Shown here: positions 38,594-52,071 of the stretch, in pieces
Layout of the letters: each line of letters starts with the position of its first letter
How positions within the stretch are numbered: position 1 is the first letter of the stretch
Translations under genes and position numbers: made by a program
Notes under the pieces: generated by a model
What the model was told of the DNA's origin: nothing
Database searches by the model: none
Seen by the model: the letters and a program-made list of their open reading frames with translations, nothing else
Assembly: GCA_016169945.1 (NCBI GenBank)
Contig: JADLSH010000256.1
Span: 1,736,001 to 1,800,000, forward strand
DNA length: 64,000 bases
Reading direction: 5' to 3'
Source: Trachythela sp. YZ-2020
Taxonomy: Eukaryota; Cnidaria; Anthozoa; Malacalcyonacea; Clavulariidae

Positions 38594-39190
38594 TATACCG
38601 TAATCTCTCTAATCTTATTGAAGAGGGAGGGCTTATTGAAAGTGGGGAGGGGGCTTACTTGAGAGGGGGCTGTTGAGTTCGTTGTAGTTGTCATTATTGT
38701 ATATTTATCAATATATACTACAAAAGATACACACTCTGTGGAAGCATACAAGAACTGATCTTTATTTTACATTAAGTGCGTTTATGTTACAAAGTGTTAA
38801 ATTACTATTGGTCTGAATAATCATTAATAATGCTATATATGGTATTACAGGAAATTTATCTTATATACAATTACATCCTATTATAGGCTAAATCAACTTA
38901 ACAAATCACAACTAATTACATAATAGAATACGAAGAATCATGAGCACAACTTAACAGGGGCTTATTTATTTTTCCGTAAAATGATATGATAATTTTGTTC
39001 AAGCACAGTACAATGTGTACAGAAAACCAAAAGATCTTATCAAAACACTTGTGTTTTCGTGTGAATGGGGGGCTTACTAGAGGGGGGGGCTTAGAGAGGG
39101 GTCTTGATAAATTTCTCCATCCAAAAAGGGGGCTTATTAGAGAGGGGGGCTTATTTGAGAGAGGGTGCTTGCTAGAGAGATTACGGTATA
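38594..39190. mobile_element. Inverted-repeat G-rich element interrupted by a solo LTR (unit 3)
   Basis: Same structure as 25010-25605. A separate stem ('ggggattgaaaattc' with 'gaattttcaatcccc') lies just outside the left end at about 38506-38568. Confidence 0.65.
38671..38956. mobile_element. Solo LTR (unit 3)
   Basis: 286 bp, TG...CA ends, flanked by GGGGC on both sides; the copy of 25085-25371 made by segmental duplication. Confidence 0.85.
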
Positions 39191-39762
39191 CTTCAATTTT
39201 ATCTAAAATTCAATCTTAGACGTTTTGGAAAACCTTTTGAATGTTAGTTCATAAAACTTAACTGTTTTTGGAGGTTTTCGCTTGATACGCTTTTCCATAA
39301 AGTTCGCCTTGAAATGATTTCATTTCTTAAATAAATTCTCCTTTAAATCATGAATTTTTCAATATAATACCAGGTGATTTAAGAAACCCACACCTATACA
39401 CTGACATCCACCTCACTGACATCAATTTTATAAGGACCCCCAGAAACGTCGTTGTCTCGTTTGCGTTGTATATTGTATGTAAATATCGATTTAAATAACA
39501 ATACAATGTGGAAAATTATGTCTGGTTTACCTTATATATGGTGTCATATTTGTGGTTTAAATATTCATTACATGGCGGTTTATAAAGATTACGAGTTCCC
39601 GTGTACTATATAGATGTTTACAGTGTATGGAAAGGTGCAATCTCTCTAAACCGCCATAATAGACATAAAGCCGTTTGTGTAGGACGCCTGTGATCAAGAT
39701 CGGACCATATAGTGGGAGCAACTGTTTTAGATTGGGTTTGTAGGCACCTTATGTTATCAATA

Positions 39763-40052
39763 ATTAGTAAAATTAATAATCACCTGATTATTGAAAATTC
39801 TACTAGTAAAATTACATAGGTGATAATACGCGATAATCACCTAAAGCGTTTTTAAGCCGCTTTTATCGTAAATATTCAATTTAAAATATTTTTGAAATGT
39901 GCATTTTTTATCTTTTTCCAAATAACCACCTATGTAATTTTACTAAAACAATTATTCGCCTCAGGCTCGGTGAATATCGGTGAATAAAAACCTCGACTTC
40001 TTCTCGGTTTTTATTCACTGATATTCACCTCGCTTTCTGCGAATAATTGTTA
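39763..40052. mobile_element. MITE-like composite palindromic insertion (unit 3)
   Basis: Homologue of 26178-26463; the first arm reads 'aattaataatcacctgatta' instead of 'aattacataggtgatta', a small local rearrangement. Confidence 0.65.
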
Positions 40053-40606
40053 AATGGCATAAGTTTAAAGGTCTTGTATACAGACGCGCGTGTATACACG
40101 AAAGCATTTACTGTTTACTCGGCATAAATTACTCGAATTTTTACTGTTTAGTGATAAAACGCCATAATTTTTACCGTTTACTGATTTTTAGATCCTCCCC
40201 CCACCCCAGCCCCTCTTATCGCGCCGTACCATCAGTTGTTTGCCAGACATAAACTGTATCTTCTTCAGCACAAATCAACAGTCTGTCATTGTTTTGACGA
40301 TCTTTACCATGATTAACTTGCCATGATTTTTCATTACATTTCCCTGGGTTATAACCTCGAAGACTGACTTTCTATAAAAGTACGTATCGACCATTTAATA
40401 GGACAAATATTTTACTGCCACATAATGTGTGGTATGTCAGCTAATCATGCATGAATATACTATATTACTTAGGCATAAATAAAGTTTGAATCGAATGACC
40501 CAAATGTGAGCATAGAATCACTTGCCTTTAGTTCAGCTGAGGTACCCAGCCACAAGTGATCCAGCGAAAACAACACGACCAACGGAACGAACAGTGAGAT
40601 ATACAT

Positions 40607-43250
40607 GGTGAAATTCTACAGAAGAATTAAAATTCAATCAACCAAATGACAAGCTTATGTATATGGCAAGATAGAATTTATATCTATATGAATACGTTGA
40701 ATATACGAATATCTGAAATCGGGTCTGAAATATGAATACATTCCTGTCAGGACTCATGCAAAGTTAACTCATTCTTGAGAAATCCTAAATGTTCTGCGTC
40801 AACAAGATCATTATCAGAAAGCAGACGAAGTGATTAGACTGCATTATAACTTATTGTGAAAACTGAACACACTTAGAAAGCAATATAGGTAAGGTTTGAA
40901 AGGTAAGATGATTTTTGACATGACATATACTTTAACCTTAATTGTACAAGTTTAGAAAATAATTTCGACTTACCTTTTTGCACGAAGTCCTCACTCACTT
41001 CTGTCTGATCTTGAAATAAACAGTTGAATCAATAGTCTTGTATTTTAATCAATAGCATAGTGACCGGAAAGAGTCGTTTCAGCTCGGTACTAAAGGATGA
41101 TGCAGTCCCCTGGCTAATGTAATGCAGTAAACACAACATCCAAAGTAAGAGACAATTAATGTCTAAGTACGAATGGTGATAATACATGCAGATTTGCTGT
41201 TGAAAAGCGCCCGTTATAGATAATTGGTCTTTTTATATAGCCATATAGATTTAAAGTTCAGATGAAGTTTATATTATATAAACATTACAATTAGTTCACT
41301 TATATATAGACCTACCTTTAGGTTGATCATTCAGTTGATGGTTCACTGACTAATTCTAGGCCGTAAAAATGTTGGAGTTAGATTATAGAGATTTATATAT
41401 TTAGCATTTTATAGGATAATGAACCTATTATTGCTCTTGCAAGAGTGCTGCTCTCTGCACTGTAGTCACTGCCACTGCAGGCGTTATAAACTATTGAAAA
41501 TTATGGAATAAAAGATAAACTGATAGTCCATATATTTTTATCGTTATTCTATCAACTTTAACTGTAAAGGTCTAAGGTCTCTTTTGTATTCGATCCGTTT
41601 TGTATATGGTTATGTAACTTATATACACACTAGGGTACCTGCAAGGTAAGGAATGCTGCAGGGACTGTTATAATTCTATAGCTTCTTGAAACAAACATGA
41701 CGTTTATGCAAGACAAATTATATTCAGTACACTCGGTAATTACTGGCATTGACCCAGTGTGTATGCCACAAGATATCAGGTTGCGGGATCGCTTGCGCGC
41801 TGTCAGTAGATGCATACCCTAGCATAGTTTGCAGGATTAAACAAGCTAAATGTATCACAAAACATGAAAGGCATCAATTGAAAGTTTTGTAACATCTATT
41901 TTAAAATATCAATATTTTCCATGTATTGTTCTTCCACAAGGAATTCCCAAATGAAACCCATGTTTACTTACTGTGATGAGTAATATGACACTGCCACGCA
42001 AGCAAATTTGCATATTTTTGTAGCGTGTAAAAGCGTTAAAAATATATATCTGTGCGCGAAATAATTCTACATATTTCTGTTCTTACTTTGCTGGATATGT
42101 GAGTCACCTACATGTAAAGCACAACTCGTAATAGTCATTGCCATTCGAATATTTGTCTTAGTGTCAGAACTGATCGAGACTCTGAGATCCTGAGACCACT
42201 GTCCGACGTGTCCGTTTTGACAATAACAATGCATGCTTATATTTCCCTGCCAAGTGCCAATACGACCATACATTATTTCATTCGCTTAATGACACTTATA
42301 ATAACAACGTAAATTACTTCCCATACTAAAAATAATAGGATTCTTCTTTACTTATATTTGAATTTTTTGCCTTTCTATTTCGCGCAAGTGTATATATTTC
42401 GACGATCAAGCTACATGCAAATTTGCTTACACGGCAGCAGTGGCAGTGTCATATTATTAGATCAGTGGTCATATTACTGGGCTAAATTGGTATACTATAG
42501 CCTTCCTAGCCCCCCTCCCCCGTCTCCGCGGTCCCTGTTTTAATTTACACAGGCAAAACTTTGGCGTTGGGCGTACCCGCGTAGCCTTATGGGCGTACCT
42601 GCTGAGCACGTTAGAGAGTCGCTATACAAATAATTTTAGACATAGAATCAAATGTCAGTGATAGTCATTCAGAACTATATAGTTTCCCCCTTCTATGATA
42701 TATATATTGAAAAATTATTGAAATAGTGTTTGACGTAATATTTTTTTTCGGATTTTCAATTGGTCTGTCTGATACTAAGAATAATGTTAATATACATGTT
42801 CTCCATCAAACCGTACATGGTTAATTTATATAAAAGACACGTTCTGACAGCGTGGGATTTTTAATGAAATGTTTGAGAGAACTTTTTAAGGTAAAAATGA
42901 ACAAGCGTGTATTATTTTATTTACCGTCTTTTTTATTACATCATTTACTAACTTTTTTATGTTTGAAAGCGAGCCTTTTGTATGTTTAAGAATATCAAGT
43001 GGGCATGCAGGGAAATCCCATCAAGTGTATCATTGAAGACTGTGTGTGTGGGCAGCATACTGCGACGTAGGAAGGACAGGTCAAGCCTTGTTTGTAAACA
43101 TGATCTACGTCCTTGGTAAATATACATTCAAAATCTCTGGTATGTTGCCATATTTGTATATATATATATAGATATACGACGTGTGAGAGGAAAAGCATAG
43201 GACATAAACAGGACTTTAAAGTAAACATTCAGTACACATGTTTGGTCTCG
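40607..43250. other. Head-to-head intergenic region, unit 3
   Basis: Leader-exon donor at 40974, TATA-like element at 41228-41240, degenerate foldback at about 41965-42475. Otherwise non-coding as far as can be seen. Confidence 0.5.
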
Positions 43251-44313
43251 ACAGTAGTGTGTTTACTGTGAAAACTTTCAAGAACTGCGACTGTGCACTC
43301 TACTGTCAGTTCAAAACCAGAAGTCGGGGTCAATGTCACAATCTCAAGTAGCCTCTACTTCGCAAACTGCAGCACAGGCTAGTTCAAATACTGCTTCATC
43401 CGATGCCCCAGGACAGGCTAGTTCAAATACTGCTTCATCCGATGCTCCAGGACAGGCTAGTTCAAATACTGCTTCATCCGATGCTCCAGGACAGGCTAGT
43501 TCAAATACTGCTTCATCCGCTGCTCCAGGACAGGCTATAGTTCAAATGCTGTACCAAAGTCTTTGAAAACAGGTGTGTGCTTGAATCCCGCATAAATCTG
43601 AGAAATAGTTTTATTAGAACTACACGCGTAGCAAACGTACGTATATTTCATGTAATAAATATATTATTTTCTTTTCTGTTTCTAGAAAGTGCAGGTGTCC
43701 AGCCTTCGTCAATCTCTTATAATGGACGTAAGTCTGATCAAATTTTCTCTATCATCAATTTCATGCGCATTTTAGTTTACACAGGCGAAACCTTGGCGTT
43801 GGACGACACGACCTGCATAGCCTTATGGGTAAAACTATCAAATCTGCTGATCATTGCAGAGAGTTGCTATACTGATATAGATACTTTTATTCTCCTTTGC
43901 GCCAAGTTCATGGAAATAATGGATAAAGAATCCATGCTTGATCACGATCGACTCAAGTCTTCACACTTTATTATCATTCGCCATGCCGTGGAACAGTGAT
44001 AGCCCGATACTGATTCGTTATTTGAATTTCTTTGACCAAATGTCAAGAATTTCCTACAGTGTGATTAACAGCCAGCGAGTCTATAGAGCTATCTCTCTAT
44101 TGCTAAGTGGCTGGTATGTGACTGTACGTGTTTTTTGTATATTTATTTTTGCATTTGTATTTTTTTTAAGGATCTTGTTACAAGTGTTCGTACAACGGTT
44201 CAGCCTCAGAATACTGCCCAGAAGACAACAAAGAAATGAATGAGAATGATAATAGCGGTGGAGTGAAACGCGGGCAATGTTCACTGTTTTTCTGTGCGTA
44301 CATTTCTACATAA
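43250..44313 (+). pseudogene. Ly6-like stalk gene copy 3, frameshifted and 3' truncated
   Basis: Same lesions as copy 2: four stalk repeats, the 2-base insertion giving TGA at 43564-43566, and the same deletion junction at about 44217 inside the last exon (starting 44171), with a short replacement tail to about 44313. The small exon 43686-43727 keeps its 42-bp length and GTAAGT donor here. Two bases are also missing just upstream of the repeats ('gtcacaatctc' instead of 'gtcacacaatctc'). Confidence 0.75.
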
Positions 44314-45443
44314 TATGGCTTTGTGCCCGTGTTAACATGGCCTTAATATACGTTTCTTTACGTAATTTTTTACTGTCTTAACTAAAGTTCTATAATTACA
44401 TAAACACAAATATTACATGATACATTTTTAATTGACCCTATAGAAGTGCGGCGTACATCACACAATTTTCAATCGATATAAATATTAGCCACACGCAATG
44501 CAATGTGGGATACATGATATAGATCATATTTATATTCATTGTTTCACAGTGGCGTGACGTAAGGTTCATTATAAATATTAAAAGTCATTGGCTTTCTGAA
44601 AACAACCATGCATGGAGTTAAAAAAGACAGCTCTGATCCAGGCAGGCACCATACACAACATGGGTCCGGTATATCAAAGACGAACGTGTCGGTGGTAGTG
44701 ACCTCGTCCACGGTTATTAAGTAAAACACACACACACACACACTGACACAGAACACACATGAAAGTAATTTTAACAATACTTTGCAATATTATATTGGGA
44801 AACTAAATTACAAAAATTATGCGTTTTAAAATCACCAATCACACGAGCAACTCCGGACTGCAGCGATAATCTGATTGAATTCAGCAGAAACTGGCCTTTC
44901 TAAATTCTCATATAAGAGCAATCGCAGCCTTGTTTTGATGGCTAATTTACAGCATTTGAGTAATTTTAAATATTTGCCACCCAAAATGGCAGAAGTGGCA
45001 GAAGCTGAACATTTTTAATGCCACTTTGCACAACAAGTGGATATATCAATTTGTTCCAAATTTCGCTCAAATTTAAAAAGTGCTGTATTACTGTTGGGGT
45101 AAAGTGAGATATGATAATATCTCGAACGTGCGGTGCCAGTGCGGGTAGAGTATAGCAAATACGGCGGTTGACTGTTGTGTAAAACTACCTGAAAAATACA
45201 ATGAGAACTTCGACGTTTCGAGAGAAGGCCCTTCGTCTGGAAGTTAGTTTAACTAAGCATTCGCTCGAAACGTCGAAGTTCTCATTGTATTTTTCAGGTA
45301 GTTTTACACAACAGTCAACCGCCGTATGAGATATGCCATAAAGCTTATTATTGATTGATGCGCGTAAAACAAAAATTTGCATACGTCACTTGCGTGACAA
45401 ACTTAGAAACGAACTTAGAAACAGACAAAGCCAGAAGTGAGTT
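44314..45443. other. Tail-to-tail spacer, unit 3
   Basis: Homologous to the other spacers except 44620-44860, where short insertions and losses are dense. Carries the foldback element at 45159-45327. Confidence 0.5.
45159..45327. mobile_element. Foldback element with 64-bp arms (unit 3/4 spacer)
   Basis: Same as 17719-17887, with one substitution in the loop. Confidence 0.85.
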
Positions 45444-47924
45444 GTGATTGAAAATAGACAGTGATACACAGTAAGATAATTTCAACAGAGATCTATATTT
45501 CTACTTGGTTTATAGTAAAATATTTGTCTAATGCAAGAGCTTGTTATATATGCATGTTGAAGTCTATTACAATCTAGAAAATTAATATTTTGAATAAATG
45601 TGCATGATTTATGAATTAAGTTATTTTTCTCTTACACAATTGTGCAGTGTATATTTGAGAAGAAAACGTGGTCCTGAGACTAAAATTGCGCAGGACGGAT
45701 TTTCATCTCAGTTTTTTTCATAGATCTGTAGTCGCCTTTCCAGTCGGACCAGGTAATTCCAGAGGCAGATCTCTGACCATCCTGCAGGTACTGACCGTTG
45801 AGGTTGGAGTAGTGACAGGACCTATACCACCATGCACCTTTGTAGCGCACAGCGCAGTTGCTACCCCATTGATCATTATCTCTGTCATAGGTCGAGAATT
45901 TCATTCCGTTGTGATGCTTCAAGGAATCACCAGCATTGCCTTAGAAAAAACATTCGTTGAACCCTTTTAAAGTTTGAGATTTTTAGTATCCGATACTCAC
46001 AGCAATGTGTTAAATTAACCTAAAAATCAATGCTTAAAATGTCAATATAAAGTTCAAATCTCGAGCATTTATCTGTATTGGCAAATTTTCAATGACTAAA
46101 CTTTTTGAATATTCTTTAATGTTTTGTGTTTAAAATTGTCCGTGATTTCGCATTTAGGTTAAATGACTTTTACAGATTATTGATTATTTAAACACCACAA
46201 TACTTTCGTAGTAGCGTCACATCTGTAATTAGTCGCTGGGGCAACAACGACTATGGGTTTCGGCATTTTTCTCTAATCTGAAATCTCCGTAATATTTTAA
46301 TAGCCCCGGCTAGCGACTTAACGCTCAATAGAGCGTCTTGTTCATATTATATTTTAACTCGCTACCAGGGCCACCCAGAGGGGGGGGGCATGTGCCTCGG
46401 GCCCCCAGCTAAAGAGGCCCCAAATAGAAATGAAGTGTAATATGCATATATATTACTAAAGAGTCTCTCAGAATACAGGAATTTTCCATTCCTGAGACCC
46501 TAGATTTCATTCTTACCCGGATTCTCCGAAAGTATTTTAGTACTGAATGCAGACTGAGAGTGCTATTTAAAACGTTGAAGACTACAGGACGTAATCCAGA
46601 AGTTCAAGGATATGGAAATCGGTTTTCTAAACAAGAACATGACCCCAAAGATCTTTGACGATGGAAAATAGCTAGGGCCCCCAAATCTCTCTGTGCAGCC
46701 CTGCTTGCTACTATATAGCAAGAGTTGGGTTAATTGTTCAATGTACTGAAAGTTCAACCTGACCTTATACTGCCGTATTTTATGAAATTTATATTTATCA
46801 AATCATATTTACCTGAAAAACTTCCGACGTTCAGTTTATAACTGTAAGACTCAGAAGCCACAGAAAACGATCCATATGTTGCGTACGGCGTGCTACCATC
46901 AAAATCAGTCAAGTCAACTCTAAGAACATTTTGTCGTGATTTTGACAAACGATGTATTTTGTCCAACCCAAGCCAAAAATTTCCGTTCAAATCACCAAAA
47001 CCATTTTTGTAATCTTGCCACCCACGATAGAAATTTACACTAGCGTCCACTCTTCTTTGAAACACTGTCCAGCCTCCGCCATCAGTCTGCATATCACATC
47101 TCACTTGGAAAGATCCAAGGCGACCAGGGTCGATAGTATAAACGCCATCTTGTCTCACTCCACTTTTATAGAGATCAGCACAACCTCTTATTAAAGCTGT
47201 GAAAGGTAACAGGTTTTTGTCAAAGTATAATGTAGAGGAGCTGGTGTAGCCTGCTCATTATTTGTTGCCATGAACCAGTGAATCAAGCCTGTGTAGCTTA
47301 TGAGTTATGAATGTTTCTAATCTGAGGAAGTATTTAGACTTTACTTTAATCGGATAGACAAACTTAACTTGACATTTCATCCGAATAGCATTAAAATTGG
47401 CTCGTAAGTGCCAATATGAGAATTTTTCGGAGACGTGTTTTTCAATTTATGCTTATTTACGTTGAAACTATATCATTTATAGCGTTAGCTTAAACTATTA
47501 TACTTGCAAGTCGTCATGTTCACTAATCAAAATTATACATGTCGAAGACGACACAAAACTGAGTTAAACAACATAAGGAATTACAACATAACCAACCCTT
47601 CACCACGTCATTGACAGTCTTTTTCAAGCTCCCCAACTGTGATTTGAGTTCAGCAAGACTTTCGTTGAGCTGTGAAAAATATTTACATTAGTTTTCACTA
47701 TTGTCGGTATATGGCGAGTAGAAACTTGCAACATTTAATTCGATGCACCATGTATACGGCATAGATTAGGTATATAGAAGTATTCACCCAAGTTAATATT
47801 TTGGTTGATCATGGGAACAACGCATTTTAGACATCCATGATGTCAGAGTTATTGATGGTAGATCAAGATCAATATTACCTTCTTTTCTTCACCAATCACG
47901 TTCGACCTGATACGATCATTGACA

Positions 47925-48214
47925 CAGGGGCGTCGTGGGTCCCATGTTTTAGGGAGGCCCAAGGGCAGCATTTTCCGACAAACACAATTTTTTCCGACAT
48001 AAATAATATATGAAGTCATACGAAAATGTTCATAAGTTTGATTCTTAGAAAAAATCGTGAAGTGCGAAAAGGTGAAGTGGAAAACAGGCTGCAAAATGGT
48101 GAACTTATGTAATTTGGTCTGATATCAGTAAATTAGTACGTAACAAATTTCCAATTTTCCGACGGGTCTCAACGATAGGGGGGGCATGCCCCCCCCCCGG
48201 CCACTGCGCCACTG
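47925..48214. mobile_element. Non-autonomous hAT-like element in the coiled-coil exon (unit 4)
   Basis: Same element, same site and same 8-bp duplication CATTGACA (47917-47924, 48215-48222) as 7167-7455; inherited by duplication. Confidence 0.88.
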
Positions 48215-51200
48215 CATTGACAGTCTTGTTCAAACTTCTCAACTGTGATTTGAGTTCACTCAAACTTTTCTTCAGTTGTTCGAAATCTGTTTTATGTTGA
48301 TTACGTTGATTGGTTACCTGTGAAAAAGCGGATTTATAACATTTTACGCTGTAGTGGGTGCGAAGTGATTTGAAGTTCGAGACCCATGTACGATATAGTT
48401 GATTCAAAATATTCGAGTGGCCTTTCTATTTCAGAACTGAAAGTAATGATCGTCCAACAATGATCTTCCGAGCATTTTCAATGGAAAAATGTTTCCATGT
48501 AGTTTGATAATACTGAGGATTGAATGAGAATCAATTATTTATCGGTAATTTAGAATATAACTTGTTAAAAGAATTCACTTGCCTTTGTTTCAACGTGGTC
48601 CAATTTTGGTTTGACCTGTTCTGCAGCTTTTTTCAACACCTAAGTTAGGAGGGAAATTTGAATTAGGCATTTTGGATATCCAAGATGTTAGTTATTGAGT
48701 GTAGATCAAGGTCAATGTTACCTTCGTTTCGTCATCAATCACATTCCATGTTTCATTCGATCTTACATAAAGTTTTTTGGTGTCTTTACGATATTCCAAT
48801 AACCCTGGCACAGGCGGTACTTTCTGGGCAGCGGCACTATCTGGGACAACAACAATCTGTAAAGGGATATTGTATACACATTTGACTAGGCTTATTTGGT
48901 TTTTAAAAGATGGACACTCTTACACTGTGTTAATATGATAAATATTCTACTTCATTCATGTAATGTTAGATTTAATATATCAGTTCCTTACACCATCGTT
49001 CAGAAGATTTTTATCCTGATTACATCGTCCCTAGAAAGACACGAAGGATCATAGCTTTTATTATGTTTTCTACAAAAACTCTCGTCAACAACTGTCTACT
49101 TTTATTTTGAAAGAACTAAGGTTAACTGGAAAACAACATCCCAGATCTATAAACGTTGTTCCTTATTCATCAACGTTAATGGATCGCCACTGAAAAAGTG
49201 ATGAAAAACTAACCTTTACTGGAACAGCATTTCCATTATATAACTTGTACCAAACAACTTTTCCTTCAGCAACAGTTACTTTATACTCCATGCATTTATT
49301 CCAGACTCTTTTTGGCAGTGATGATCTCACCCAAAACCATGTATAGACATTCTTGACAACTGTTCCACCATTTTTAGCTCTGCATTCAGTACCACAATAG
49401 TTTTTCTTGCCACCAACAGGACCAAAACAACCGCAACACTAAAAGTACGTAAAATGATCATTTACCAAAAGACAAGTATTCCTAAATTTCAAATATCGTC
49501 ATGAGCGAATAATTAAAATAAAATGAAAAAACCTACTTTATGATTTTCACAGCCTACAAATGAAGTTGAATCATGAGTGATTCCAGAAGTATTTCCAGAC
49601 GCACTGTAGCTGTAAGAAAAGTGTATTTATTATTTTCAGAAGTAGATCCTTGTGCTGTGTTGTGATAATATACGATCATTGTGCTGTGTTGTGATAATAT
49701 ACGATCATTGTGTTGTGTTAAAAACGGTAATACTGGCATTTGTGCATTATATATTTTTACCTAAAAGTTCCTGAAAAGTCAATTTGAACTGGATAGTATC
49801 TGTGGAAGGCGAAACCAACTGAACATGGATGTGCCAAACAATAATTCAACATGTCCTACATAATAAATTGAACTTCATGTAATTCAGACAGGGCTTGTGA
49901 TTCAAAATTACTGAACTATAAACCTGAAAAACTTACCCAACCAAAACCGTTTGACTTGGAATGATATGAACTGAAATGTGAACAGCGAAATTTTGTTGAG
50001 ACAATTTCTTCAGTCTGAAGATCTTTAACATAAGAAATATCTCCTATTCCTGGTGATAATCTACCACATCCTCCTTCATTGATCATCAAAAGATTTTTTA
50101 AAGGACGTTTGTTGTGTAGTCTGAATGACCTACATAGATATTAAAAGGATTTAAAACAGTGATGGTACATTATCATTTATGATCTATTACCTTAACATGG
50201 ATCAACACCTTACCCAATGCATCTATAATAATTACCAATCATTACCATCATGACGTGACCATCATGAGGATCACCATAATCATCATCATCACCCTCATCA
50301 CCATCACTATCATCATCACTATCATCAATATTACATCTCCAGACAATTTGATCCAATAAAATCCATCCTTTGCCTCGGCATTTTTCTCAAGAGCATCTGA
50401 ACAGTCGTAAGCAGGATTGAAAAACTCCCCCGTTGGATTGGAACCTTACAAAAGAATAATAAAATTATGATTAGTGTGTGAATTTTGTGAGCTTGCATTG
50501 ACAGTAAATTACCAAGAGGGAAATTTTTAAGTATTTACGACAACTGGGGTAAAGTCTGTGTGAGGGCCTTTTCCTTTGTAGTTTACCCTAAATATAGTAA
50601 GACCATTATTTTCTGACTTTCATTGCAAACTAATGAGTAAAACACAGGCAAATATGAAGATGTCGAAAGCCTAGTAACAGATTTTACAGATATAAAAATA
50701 GAATGAAAAACTGTCAGTAGTGAATTGAATATTAAATGTAAAGTTTGAGAAACGTGGCAAAAGTGATCTTATTTATTGTAATTTAAGAAGTATTCGAGGT
50801 ATATGATAGAGTTTTTCAACAGCTTTCTTTTGTTGTTAACAATTTAAAACAGGTAATCAGTGTCAAATAGTTTTTTATAGGAGTCGCTTTTTAGTGCCAT
50901 TTCAGTGAAAAATACAATTAAGCATTTTTGAGCCAAGGAAAATGAAAACTTACGCTAATGGTCAGCCAGTTTATATGATTACTTCATTTTGATAAATTGC
51001 CTGGTTACAAATTCTCTACATGCTTTAATTCGTTATATACAGTAAAAATTCTAATTTTTGTTGTTACAAGATCGAAGTACAAAGTGTCAAAGAAATCGAA
51101 TTACAAATCAATCTCATAGACAATCCATATTTCCTGGACAGATTTCATGTTCTTCTGTTGGTCTCTTTGTATTATTGTTGAGAAGCTCGACTCTACTTCT

Positions 51201-51762
51201 TAACAAACAATAGAAACCACTAACTCACTGTTACTCGCCTACTGTTGAAATCCCTTTTACTTTTGTACTGACATTTCAGTAGGGACACTTGCCAGAACTA
51301 TGGCAAGGTGGTATGTGCGAATGATTTTGTATGGCGAAAAGATGTGACATAAACATCAAACACTCAGACAGGCATTTGACATCTGTAGTGCATGTATACC
51401 TGGTAATCTTACCTGGGTTCCAGAGGTTTTGGAGAGTTTGCTAAGCTAGGGTACCCTCTAGAAGCATTACCTCTGCTCTAACGTCAGGATATCCTAATCT
51501 GTACCTTCAGCAAAACATTTCAAGACTTTCAAGACAAAGATGTTTAGAACGCATTTAGGATTCAAATATGTCCAAATAGTATTAAAATTTCGGTATATTG
51601 TCCAGTTCTCCGATAACATTTTTGTATGTTTTAACATTAAAAGTCTTTATCCCCGAGCCAACGGCGCCGTTGGAGATTGAAAATTCCATAGTTAAAATAT
51701 AAATCTTAGTATCGAATTTTCAATCCCAGAAACATATAATGTAGGTATGTTATTACACATTC

Positions 51763-52071
51763 TATACCGTAATCTCTCTAATCTTATTGAAGAGGGAGGG
51801 CTTATTGAAGGGGGGGGGGGGGGGGGTTTACTTGAGAGGGGGCTTATTTATTTTTCCGTATAATGATATGATAATTTTGTTCAAGCATAGTACAATGTGT
51901 ACAGAAAACCAAAAGATCTTATCAAAACACTCGTGTGAATGGGGGGGGGGGGCTTACTAGAGGGGGGGGCTTAGAGAGGTGGGCTTGATAAATTTCTCCA
52001 TCCAAAAAGGGGGCTTATTTGAGAGGGGGACTTATTTGAGAGAGGGTGCTTATTAGAGAGATTACGGTATA
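51763..52071. mobile_element. Inverted-repeat G-rich element without LTR (unit 4)
   Basis: Complete between 'tataccgtaatctctct' and 'agagagattacggtata'. Contains one run of about 18 G (near 51810-51827) and another of about 12. It provides the empty allele for the solo LTR. Confidence 0.7.

Larger units (their letters stand above)
32110..40606 (-). pseudogene. Fibrinogen-related protein copy 3, all exons present, frameshift in last exon
   Basis: Exons (minus): 40526-40606 (signal peptide), 40230-40371, 37648-37769, 37367-37575, 36719-36911, 36543-36637, 36193-36265, 35774-35998, 35277-35411, 34001-34118 (coiled coil FEQLKKSLSELKLQLRS), 33332-33709 (FReD, NMQTDGGGWTVFQRR), 32110-32367. Phases agree throughout. 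Two departures: exon 2 is 142 bp not 145, with -1 and -2 changes that alter about ten residues but restore frame; and the last exon lacks two C of a CCCC run near 32294, turning the codons after DQW into a stop (TGG TAG) and removing the last ~60 residues of the FReD including GAWWYRSCHYSNLNG. Both are homopolymer changes and could be assembly errors; otherwise this is a truncated gene. Confidence 0.75.
31865..45443. repeat. Tandem unit 3 (FREP copy 3 + Ly6-like copy 3)
   Basis: Closest relative is unit 2. The region 44620-44860 at its right end is unusually divergent from all other spacers. Confidence 0.9.
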
